Of a stretch of 64,000 nucleotides of DNA, positions 42,762 to 50,904 are shown one piece after another. A model generated the notes under the pieces. The model made no database searches. It worked only from the letters and a program-made list of their open reading frames with translations, and was not told where the DNA came from. The stretch covers positions 1-64,000 of the forward strand of contig NZ_BAABBO010000011.1 of the NCBI RefSeq assembly GCF_039538005.1, read 5' to 3'. A program made the position numbers and the translations under genes. How positions within the stretch are numbered: the stretch's first letter is position 1; every line of letters starts with the position of its first letter. This DNA is from Allohahella marinimesophila (GTDB lineage: Bacteria > Pseudomonadota > Gammaproteobacteria > Pseudomonadales > Oleiphilaceae).

Positions 42762-43454
42762 ATGGCAAACTTCAATGCACATCTGGTAGGCGGCGCAGTC
42801 GTGAGCGGCTTCGCCGCTTCTGCGATGGCATATTCCACCGTTTATTCTCTGAACGAGGCTATTGTACTGTGGGTGGCTGGCACCATCGGTGGTGTGCTGC
42901 CGGATATCGATGCCGACTCTTCTGTGGCGCTGTCGTGGATCTTTACCCTCCTGGCCTTCGTGGCTGCGCTTGTCGTTCTGCAGTTTGCGCCTGGCCAGTC
43001 ACTGGTCACGATCTGGGTGCTGATGCTGGGTATCTTCGTCGGTGTCCGTTTTGGCATCATGCAGCTCTTCCTGCGTCTCACACGACACCGGGGTGCCTAC
43101 CACTCCTGCGTCGCTGCTGTGTTTACTGCGCTGTGCGTCAGCTACGTCAGTCTGCGATATCTCCACCAGGACGAGGCATTGGCCTGGGCTCTGGGTGGCT
43201 TCGTGCTACTGGGTTTCATGACGCACCTGGTGCTTGACGAATGCTACGCCATTGATGTGGTCGGCGCCCGTGTAAAGCGTTCCTTTGGTTCAGCTATCAA
43301 GCCATTTAGCCTGCAGGCCTGGTGGGCCAGTCTGCTATTTGGCGGTGGCAGCTATCTTCTATGGGAAGCCCTGCCTTCCCCAGCGCCCTTCGTTGATGCG
43401 GTGACCACGCTGATCATGCAGCCGTCCACCTGGCACTTTGCCTGGCTGGGCTGA
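42762..43454 (+). CDS. Membrane-bound metal-dependent hydrolase (YdjM/DUF457 type)
   Basis: A 230-residue membrane protein. The N-terminus MANFNAHLVGGAVVSG and the GGVLPDIDADSS motif hold the histidine and aspartates of the YdjM family; then three to four hydrophobic helices and THRGAYHS-like HRGAYHSC and HLVLDECYAID complete the conserved metal ligands. Phospholipase C-like hydrolase activity is suggested for the family; substrate unknown. Confidence 0.85.
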   Translation: MANFNAHLVGGAVVSGFAASAMAYSTVYSLNEAIVLWVAGTIGGVLPDIDADSSVALSWIFTLLAFVAALVVLQFAPGQSLVTIWVLMLGIFVGVRFGIMQLFLRLTRHRGAYHSCVAAVFTALCVSYVSLRYLHQDEALAWALGGFVLLGFMTHLVLDECYAIDVVGARVKRSFGSAIKPFSLQAWWASLLFGGGSYLLWEALPSPAPFVDAVTTLIMQPSTWHFAWLG

Positions 43455-43579
43455 TCATGAGCGAACTACCCAGGGATCTTCTGTTATTATCGCCGCTGAT
43501 ACGGTCGGTATGATGCTGACGTAGAAGTAGCTGTGTGTGACCCAGGACGGGCACTCTTTGTATAACGGAGTTCATAATC

Positions 43580-44617
43580 TTGCTGTACCGGATCGTCTTT
43601 TTCCTGCTGTTTTCAGCTGTTCTGATATCTTCCAACGCCCATGCACGTGACTATCGCTTCAGCGATTCTCATATGCATTATGTCGATTTCTTCCAGAATT
43701 CGGATGGCATGAACAAACTGCTCGAGTCCATGGATAAGGCCAAGGTCGATCACGTCATGATTTCAGGCATTCCCCTCACGAAGAAGTGGGATGAGAATGA
43801 ACCGAAACGCCCACGCTATTACGCTGGTGATTATGGCAGCACCTATTGGTACAGCGCCACTGACGACATTGTCGCCAATGCAGTGATGAAGCTTTCGCCG
43901 GAGCAGCAGAAACGCTTTCATCCCTTCCTCTGCGGTTTCAATCCCACCGACAAGAACGCCGATGAACATATCCGACGGCTACTGGACAGGTATCCTGGAC
44001 TCTGGCAGGGCATCGGGGAGGTCTTCACCCGTCACGACGACATCACTGCCATGACCGAGGGTGAGACCCCAAGGCCTGATAACAAGGCCATGGAGCGGGT
44101 TTATCGACTGGCTGCGGATTATGATTTGCCGGTAATGGTTCACGCCAATATCACCTCGCAGCGAGAGCGTAATCCCCTCTATGTCGACGAGGTCGAAACT
44201 GCCTTGAAGAAGCATCCTGAGGTCAGGTTCATCTGGGCTCATGCAGGCACCAGCAAAAGCCTGCATCGTGTGCAGGAGCGGCTGAACTTTCTGCATCCCC
44301 GTCTCGAAGAGCTGTTGAAAGACTACCCCAATCTCTATATAGATCTGTCGTGGAGCATGCTCGACCCGTATCTGCTGAATGCTGATGGCACACCGGACAA
44401 GGACTGGCTGGCGCTTGTCGAAGCCTTTCCAGATCGCTTCATGATTGGCTCTGACGTGGTAGGCAGTTTCGACAGCATGGGCAAGTTTCTGACTGGCTTC
44501 GAGCCCTTTCTCGATGCTCTGCCGACAGCTGTTGCCAAGGCGGTGGCGCGGGATAATTTTCTCGCTGTTCTGCCCCGCAACCGACAGATTGCGTCAGCGG
44601 AACCTCAGCCTGACTAG
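43580..44617 (+). CDS. Exported amidohydrolase-family protein
   Basis: A 345-residue protein with signal peptide (residues 1-20, ANAHA-like NAHA before RDYRF) and an amidohydrolase-2 TIM barrel: DSHMHYVDF near the start, MVHANIT, WAHAGTS and the DVVGSF acidic end give the metal ligands. Start is TTG at 43580 with GGAG nine bases upstream. Periplasmic hydrolysis of a C-N or C-C bond is inferred; the substrate is not. 126 bases upstream of the RND adaptor. Confidence 0.78.
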   Translation: MLYRIVFFLLFSAVLISSNAHARDYRFSDSHMHYVDFFQNSDGMNKLLESMDKAKVDHVMISGIPLTKKWDENEPKRPRYYAGDYGSTYWYSATDDIVANAVMKLSPEQQKRFHPFLCGFNPTDKNADEHIRRLLDRYPGLWQGIGEVFTRHDDITAMTEGETPRPDNKAMERVYRLAADYDLPVMVHANITSQRERNPLYVDEVETALKKHPEVRFIWAHAGTSKSLHRVQERLNFLHPRLEELLKDYPNLYIDLSWSMLDPYLLNADGTPDKDWLALVEAFPDRFMIGSDVVGSFDSMGKFLTGFEPFLDALPTAVAKAVARDNFLAVLPRNRQIASAEPQPD

Positions 44618-44743
44618 ACCCTCCGCAGCTCAGACGTCTTTTCCTGCAATAGATATGAATACATCAAGGTCCGGCGGGGGCGACCTGCCGTAACTTTTAG
44701 CAGTACACACGCTCCTTCCAGTTCACCAGCCAGAGGAAAACCT

Positions 44744-45835
44744 TTGCGGCCTCGTATTGTCCTCTCGAACACCCCGGTATTGATGCTCTTCCTCATGGTC
44801 ACGCTTCCCCTCTCGGCGGCTGAGCTGCCAGGTGTTCAGCTCAGCCCCGTCGAACAATCCTCTATCGTGGAAGAAGTGCGTCTGAACGGCACGGTGAATG
44901 CCATGCGAAATGCTCGCTTGTCACCTTCGGTGCCTGGTCTGGTAGAGGCGGTGCATGCAGAGCCCGGTGATCGGGTAGAATCCGGTGACGAACTCATACA
45001 TCTGGACGACGAACTCGAGCGCCATATGCTGTCCAGCGCCCGGGCGGAAACCCAGGAGGCACGCGCTCTGCTAGCCGACGCCGAGCGACGACTCAGTGAG
45101 GCTCGCTCGGTGGGCGCAGGTCGTAACATCGCAGCAACTGAAATCAGTGCTCGTGAGAGTGCAGTCGAAACGTCAAAAGCCATGTTGTTGCGCCTTCAGG
45201 CTGAAGAAGCCAGGCAGTTGGCGCTGCTGAGCCGACATAGCGTCAAGGCACCGTTCAGTGGTGTAGTGACTGCGCGTCACAGCGATCTCGGCGAGTGGGT
45301 CACGCCAGGTGACCCCTTGATGGATCTTGTGGACAGCAGCGATCTACGTCTCGATTTCCAGGTTCCGCAGGATTATTTCGCGCTCATCGGCGAAGGCAGC
45401 AGCGTGATGGTCGAACCCTCAAGTTCGTCCGGTGGCGCCGAAGCGATGGCCGCGTCTATCGACGCAGTAGTGCCAGTGACCGACCCCCAGGCACGCACTT
45501 TTCTGCTGAGGACCAAAGTGCCAGAGCAGCTTCAGCTGCTGCCGGGTATGTCGGCGACTGCCATGCTCAGGGTGGATTCAGGCAAGGCAGGTCTGACGGT
45601 ACCTCGAGATGCCATCAATCGCTATCCCGAAGGCCGCACCACAGTATGGATTGCCGAAGCGGAGGGGGAAGACGTATTCGTGGTGCGTGAACAGCGGGTC
45701 GAGCTTGGCGCCAGCTTTGCTGAGAGGGTGGTGATCCGGGATGGACTGACTGGCGAAGAACAGATCGTCTCACGTGGCAACGAATCGCTCAATAACGATA
45801 TGAAGGTCCGTCTCTCCAGGTGGGCAGCCGAATAA
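44744..45835 (+). CDS. RND efflux periplasmic adaptor subunit
   Basis: A 363-residue membrane-fusion protein: signal/anchor region (about 1-25), lipoyl-like halves (RVESGDELIHLDD and FSGVVTARHSDLGEWVTPGD), a helical hairpin (about 90-155) and beta-barrel/MPD domain. Start is TTG at 44744 preceded by AGAGGA. Its stop TAA overlaps the RND start (TAATG). Works with the next gene as a tripartite pump; the outer-membrane partner is not here. Confidence 0.92.
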   Translation: MRPRIVLSNTPVLMLFLMVTLPLSAAELPGVQLSPVEQSSIVEEVRLNGTVNAMRNARLSPSVPGLVEAVHAEPGDRVESGDELIHLDDELERHMLSSARAETQEARALLADAERRLSEARSVGAGRNIAATEISARESAVETSKAMLLRLQAEEARQLALLSRHSVKAPFSGVVTARHSDLGEWVTPGDPLMDLVDSSDLRLDFQVPQDYFALIGEGSSVMVEPSSSSGGAEAMAASIDAVVPVTDPQARTFLLRTKVPEQLQLLPGMSATAMLRVDSGKAGLTVPRDAINRYPEGRTTVWIAEAEGEDVFVVREQRVELGASFAERVVIRDGLTGEEQIVSRGNESLNNDMKVRLSRWAAE

Positions 45836-48800
45836 TGTTTGCCGGTGTGATTCGCCACGGCACCCTGGTCGCCGTGGTCACGCTCATATTTGCGATTCTG
45901 GCGGCTGTCGCAGCCTGGCAAATTCCGGTACAGATGATTCCGGATCTCGAAGTGCGCACGGTGACGGTGGAGACCCAGTGGCCCGGCGCGACGCCTCAGG
46001 ACATCGAAAAGGAAATTCTGATCGAGCAGGAGCGCTACCTGCGCAATGTTCCCAATCTCAGTCGCATGACCTCGACGGCTTCCAGTGGGTCGTCCGAAAT
46101 AGAGCTCGAAGTTCCCTTTGGCATCGATACCACTGAGACGCTGATTCAGGTCAACAACGCGCTGAGTCAGGTGTCGAATTACCCCTTGAATGTAGACGAA
46201 CCGAGGATTGTGGCGGCCTCGTTCTCCTCCAATGCTTTCATGTATTTTCGGGTCTCGACCCTGCCAGGGAATCCGCGAGATCTCGATATCGATCTCATGC
46301 GTGACTTCGTTGAAGACCGGGTGCGGCCACGAATGGAAAGTGTGGCCGGCGTTTCCGAAGTCGGCGTCGGTGGCGGTGCGGACCGGCAAATGCAGATTAC
46401 CGTCGATGAGCAGCGCCTGGCGCAGCGGGGGCTCAGCCTGCTGGATGTCCGGGACGCGATCAACGCCAGGAATCAGGATATCTCGGGTGGCGAGATTGAT
46501 GCCGGAAAGCGGCGCTACCTGCTCAGGACCGTCGGTCGCTTCGACGATATAGAAGCACTCAGAAACCTTGTGGTGTCCCGACAGGGGGATAATGTGATCC
46601 GGCTCGGCGAAGTCGCTACTGTGCAGCAGGATCACTCGCGCATCCGGGAACTGTCAGTCATCAATGGCCGAAAAACGCTTGGCCTGCAGGTGCGGCGGGA
46701 GAGTGGCTCCAACGTCATCGATATCAAGCATGCGATGCTCGAGGAAGTCGAGCGAATCAATAGCGAAATTCTCGAGCCCGAGGGGCTGATACTGGAGTTG
46801 ACCGCTGATGATGCGCGCTATGTGGAAGCTTCGGTGGCCAACGTCTGGACCAACCTCGCGTTGGGGATGTTTCTCGCTACCCTGGTGATGTATCTCTTCC
46901 TGCGCTCCTATAAAGCCACTTTAGTAGGCGTTATCGGTATTCCGCTGTGTGCACTGGCGGCTTTCCTCGGTCTGCTGATCACCGGCCGCACCATCAATGT
47001 CATCTCCATGGCTGGTATCGCTTTCGCGATAGGTATGACGGTAGATAACAGTATCGTCGTGCTCGAAAACATCGAGCGTTACCGACGTCTCGGCAAGAAT
47101 CGCTTCGAATCCGCGCTGCAGGGGGTCAAGGAAGTCTGGCCGGCAGTGCTGGCTTCGACCATGACGACGATACTCGTCTTCCTGCCCATCCTGTTCATCG
47201 AAGAAGAAGCCGGGCAGCTCTATTCCGACGTGGCGATAGCTATTACCTTTGCCATCATTGCGTCGATGCTGGTCGCTGTCACGCTGATTCCGACCCTGTC
47301 GGCGCGGCTCAGTTTCGGCGTAAGCTCGGAGCCTACCGAGGATGGCCGTGAGCCCGAAGCGAAAGGCTGGGAAGGTAAATTTTCAAGGGGCGTCAGCTGG
47401 ATTATTGCGGGCCCAGTTCGCAGAGCCGTGGCTCTGTTGGGCACCGTGCTGGCCAGCGTGCTGATCATCGTCATGCTGACGCCGCCGGCTGAGTATCTAC
47501 CAGAAGGTGAAGAGCCAAAAACCTTCGCGTCGATGAATGCGCCACCTGGCTATAACCTCACGGAAATGGCAGTGATCGGCCAGCAGGTAGAGGATCATTT
47601 CCTGCCTCATGTGAATGCCGATGGCAGTGCCTATGCCGCGGGTGAGACCGCCGTGCCGCCAATGGCCTACCTGAACCTTCAGGTGAGCCCGACCTCCATT
47701 CGCGTGATCTCCGAAACGATCGACCCTACACAGATCGAAGCCCTGATGGATGCCTTGACGAACTTCTACGAGCAGTTTCCGGGCATGCGAGCCTTCGCAG
47801 CGAAAGGCTCCATCATCTCGAGCAACGACGGTGGTACACGCAGCATCAATCTGGATATATCAGGCCCGGACCTGGTGTCGGTGTACGCGGCAGCCAATGC
47901 GGCTTATGCGCGAGCCAACGAGGTCTTCGATAATCCCCGTATTCAGACCCAGCCATCGACACTCACGCTGGCCCAACCCCTGGTGCAGATCCGGCCCGAC
48001 TGGGACCGGATTGCCGAGTTGGGTCTGGACACCGAGTCGATCGGCTTTACCGTTGCCTCGCTCACCGAGGGCGCCTTCGTCGACGACTTCTTCCTCGATG
48101 ACGAGAAGATCGACATTTACCTCTACGGTAGTGAAGGCCGGAATCCGACGCTGGCTGGTTTGCCGAACGTAATGGTGCATACGCCTCAGGGTGCAACACT
48201 GCCGCTGAGCAGTCTTGCGACGATTGAAGAGACCGTCGATACCAGCACAGTCCGTCGAGTAGACGGCCGGCGAACAGTGACGCTGAACGTCATTCCACCA
48301 GACGATGTCGCACTGGAAACCGGCGTCGAAAAGGTTCGCAACGAGTTGTTGACACTGATGCGGGAAAACGGTGAATTGCCCGGCTCAGTCAGTATCGATA
48401 TCTCAGGCGCCAGCGATCAACTCAATGCCACCAAGGCCGCGCTGACCAGTAATTTCATTATCGCTGTCGCGATCGTCTACCTGGTGCTGGTGGCGATATT
48501 CTCCCACTGGGGTTATCCCCTGTTGATCATGACGGCGATCCCGCTGGGGATAGCCGGCGGCATCGTGGGCCTGGCCCTGATGAACCTGGTAGGCGGCCTG
48601 CTGCCAATGATAGGACTGCAGCCGCTGAGTCAGCCCTTCGACATGATCACGATGCTGGGCTTCCTGATTCTGATGGGCACGGTGGTGAACAATCCGATTC
48701 TGGTGGTGGAGCAGACGAGAGAAAATCTGCGACAGGCTGGCGTCAGCATCGTCGACGCCGTGGGACGGGCAGTGGAGACACGGCTGCGACCGATAGCCAT

Positions 48801-49017
48801 GACCACCTTGACGACGATTTGCGGTCTTGCTCCGCTGGTCTTTATCCCAGGGGAGGGTACGGAGCTGTATCGCGGGGTTGGTGCGATCGTACTGTTTGGT
48901 TTGCTGGGCGCAGCGACTGTCACCCTGACCTTCCTGCCGGCGCTGATCGTCACTGTCCTGAAACTACGGGGTGTGAAATCAGGCGCTACCCCATCGGTTT
49001 CAACCGGGACTTCGTAG
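45835..49017 (+). CDS. RND-family inner-membrane transporter
   Basis: A 1060-residue proton-driven transporter. TM1 about 9-28; two large periplasmic domains; two sets of about five helices, with the family GIAFAIGMTVDNSIVVLENI motif (proton relay Asp pair region) and DMITMLGFLILMGTVVNNPILVVEQ. It resembles HAE1-type AcrB-like pumps rather than heavy-metal pumps. It lacks a nearby OprM/TolC gene. Start at ATG 45835 overlapping the adaptor stop rather than GTG 45820. Confidence 0.93.
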   Translation: MFAGVIRHGTLVAVVTLIFAILAAVAAWQIPVQMIPDLEVRTVTVETQWPGATPQDIEKEILIEQERYLRNVPNLSRMTSTASSGSSEIELEVPFGIDTTETLIQVNNALSQVSNYPLNVDEPRIVAASFSSNAFMYFRVSTLPGNPRDLDIDLMRDFVEDRVRPRMESVAGVSEVGVGGGADRQMQITVDEQRLAQRGLSLLDVRDAINARNQDISGGEIDAGKRRYLLRTVGRFDDIEALRNLVVSRQGDNVIRLGEVATVQQDHSRIRELSVINGRKTLGLQVRRESGSNVIDIKHAMLEEVERINSEILEPEGLILELTADDARYVEASVANVWTNLALGMFLATLVMYLFLRSYKATLVGVIGIPLCALAAFLGLLITGRTINVISMAGIAFAIGMTVDNSIVVLENIERYRRLGKNRFESALQGVKEVWPAVLASTMTTILVFLPILFIEEEAGQLYSDVAIAITFAIIASMLVAVTLIPTLSARLSFGVSSEPTEDGREPEAKGWEGKFSRGVSWIIAGPVRRAVALLGTVLASVLIIVMLTPPAEYLPEGEEPKTFASMNAPPGYNLTEMAVIGQQVEDHFLPHVNADGSAYAAGETAVPPMAYLNLQVSPTSIRVISETIDPTQIEALMDALTNFYEQFPGMRAFAAKGSIISSNDGGTRSINLDISGPDLVSVYAAANAAYARANEVFDNPRIQTQPSTLTLAQPLVQIRPDWDRIAELGLDTESIGFTVASLTEGAFVDDFFLDDEKIDIYLYGSEGRNPTLAGLPNVMVHTPQGATLPLSSLATIEETVDTSTVRRVDGRRTVTLNVIPPDDVALETGVEKVRNELLTLMRENGELPGSVSIDISGASDQLNATKAALTSNFIIAVAIVYLVLVAIFSHWGYPLLIMTAIPLGIAGGIVGLALMNLVGGLLPMIGLQPLSQPFDMITMLGFLILMGTVVNNPILVVEQTRENLRQAGVSIVDAVGRAVETRLRPIAMTTLTTICGLAPLVFIPGEGTELYRGVGAIVLFGLLGAATVTLTFLPALIVTVLKLRGVKSGATPSVSTGTS

Positions 49018-49100
49018 AGTGTACATGCCATTCACGCACAGTCATCCGGAAATGGATTTTCCGCACTGCGCAGCACAGGGCTTGGAAGGGCCTCAGCTCG

Positions 49101-50372
49101 ATGGACAATTCTGGTCAGTTCAGACAGAGAATCCTGGTGACGCTTTGCCTCTTGTCTGCAGGGCTATCAATACCGGCAGGCGCTGCAAGGCCTGCCGGGC
49201 AAACTGACAGCGCGCTCGATCGCGGCCGCTATCTCACCCAGGCGGCAAACTGCAAAGGCTGTCATACCACAATACTCGGCCAACCCTATGCGGGCAGTGT
49301 GGCATTCGATACACCCTTCGGCACACTATACTCTACCAACATCACGGCGGACGAAGTCGAGGGCATAGGCGCTTGGACTGAAGACGAGTTCGTTCGTGCG
49401 ATGCACGAGGGCATCGGTCGAAACGGCCAGCATCTCTATCCTGCATTTCCGTACACAGCGTATACCCAGCTCTCTCGAGAAGATGTTATTGCTATCAGAG
49501 ACTATCTGATGGCCCAGCCCGTTGTAGCTCATGAAGTGCCGTCCAATGACATGAAGTTTCCCTTCAGTAACCGGAGTCTGCTCTGGTTCTGGAAGCTCAT
49601 GAATTTCGATGAAGGTCGCTTCGCCGCTGACGAAGATCAGTCCGAGCAGTGGAACAGAGGCGCCTATCTTACCGAAGCCCTCGGACACTGTGGGCAATGC
49701 CATACCCCACGTACGCTCACACAAGGGCTGGATGATGATGAAAAATTTGCTGGCGCTGTGCTGCAAGGCTGGCGGGCCTACAACATCACACCGCACGAGA
49801 CAGGCATAGGCAACTGGTCAGGTGAGGAGCTCCGCTTCTATCTTTCGACAGGTCACATACCAGACAAGATTGCCTCAGGCGGTCCCATGGCCGATGTGGT
49901 CACTAATAGTCTGCGGCATCTGAGCCCTGAAGATATCGATGCGATGGCGACCTATCTGGAAACGATCCCCCCGCAAGCAGGTATCGTTCCTGCGCTGTCA
50001 GATGTCAGTTTCAACCTGGACGAGCCAGCTGAAGACTCGGCGTTGGCGGCCACCATGGCCTCAGGCGAGCAGCTATTCGAGACAGCCTGCGTCAGCTGTC
50101 ATTACCCCGACGGCGGCGGACCTGGGGGCGCTTATCCGCTATTTCCTCATCACAGCGCGGTGCGTGCCGAGGATGGTCTCAATCTCATCAATGTCATGCT
50201 GCAGGGCCTGGAGAGGCACGGCAGCGATGGCTACAAATTCATGCCTGCCTATCACGCTCTGATGAACGACGAACAGATAGCAGCAGTCGTGACCTACGTC
50301 GGCAGGCGTTTCGGAGGCTATGAAGCCGACTTTAGTGCCGAGGATATCCGCAAGCAACGACAGGAGCACTAG
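49101..50372 (+). CDS. Triheme cytochrome c (molybdenum hydroxylase electron acceptor)
   Basis: A 423-residue exported protein with signal peptide (about 1-29, IPAGAA before RPAG). Three heme sites: CKGCH 51-55, CGQCH 197-201 and CVSCH 330-334, matching triheme subunits of membrane-bound alcohol/aldehyde dehydrogenases. It takes electrons from the Mo-binding partner and passes them to the respiratory chain. Separated by 83 bases from the RND gene and 4 bases from the 2Fe-2S gene. Confidence 0.9.
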   Translation: MDNSGQFRQRILVTLCLLSAGLSIPAGAARPAGQTDSALDRGRYLTQAANCKGCHTTILGQPYAGSVAFDTPFGTLYSTNITADEVEGIGAWTEDEFVRAMHEGIGRNGQHLYPAFPYTAYTQLSREDVIAIRDYLMAQPVVAHEVPSNDMKFPFSNRSLLWFWKLMNFDEGRFAADEDQSEQWNRGAYLTEALGHCGQCHTPRTLTQGLDDDEKFAGAVLQGWRAYNITPHETGIGNWSGEELRFYLSTGHIPDKIASGGPMADVVTNSLRHLSPEDIDAMATYLETIPPQAGIVPALSDVSFNLDEPAEDSALAATMASGEQLFETACVSCHYPDGGGPGGAYPLFPHHSAVRAEDGLNLINVMLQGLERHGSDGYKFMPAYHALMNDEQIAAVVTYVGRRFGGYEADFSAEDIRKQRQEH

Positions 50373-50376
50373 CAGC

Positions 50377-50904
50377 ATGACCACCCGGATGACCCTGCAG
50401 GTGAACGGTGAAGCGCGGGAGGTGCAGATCGATGCCACCACCCCCTTGCTGTATGTGCTTCGAAATGAGCTTGAACTCCGTGGCGCAAAGTTCGGCTGCG
50501 GTCTGGGTGAATGCGGCGCCTGCACGGCACTCGTCGACGGTCGGCCGGTGCGGACCTGCGTGACGGCGACCGGCGCGATCGGTGAGCGAAGTATCGTCAC
50601 GATCGAAGGCCTGGGCTCAGCTGAAAATCCACACCCACTGCAACAGGCCTTCATAGATGAACAGGCAGCGCAATGCGCTTATTGTATCAGTGGGATGATC
50701 ATGACGGCGAAGGCACTTCTGGAACGCAAGGCTTCACCAAGCGATGCAGACATACGCAACGCGCTCTCGGCCAATCTCTGTGGCTGCGGTACGCACCTTC
50801 GCATCGTGCGGGCTGTGCAGCGAGCGGCGGGGGTGATGCGAGGCGAGACAGCGAAGCCGGATGACGCGGGGATGAAGGACGAGGGGGTGCAGCATGCGTC
50901 CTGA
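50377..50904 (+). CDS. 2Fe-2S subunit of molybdenum hydroxylase
   Basis: A 175-residue protein with two 2Fe-2S clusters: plant-type site C41, C46, C49, C61 and the alpha-helical site C100, C103, C135, C137. This is the small subunit of xanthine-oxidase-family enzymes such as isoquinoline 1-oxidoreductase. Start ATG 50377 after AGCAGC; overlaps the large subunit by 11 bases. Confidence 0.93.
   Translation: MTTRMTLQVNGEAREVQIDATTPLLYVLRNELELRGAKFGCGLGECGACTALVDGRPVRTCVTATGAIGERSIVTIEGLGSAENPHPLQQAFIDEQAAQCAYCISGMIMTAKALLERKASPSDADIRNALSANLCGCGTHLRIVRAVQRAAGVMRGETAKPDDAGMKDEGVQHAS

Noticed and set aside
48819..49100. Extension of the cytochrome c gene into the RND gene
   Set aside because: Residues before 49101 are out-of-frame RND sequence; the signal peptide begins at 49101.
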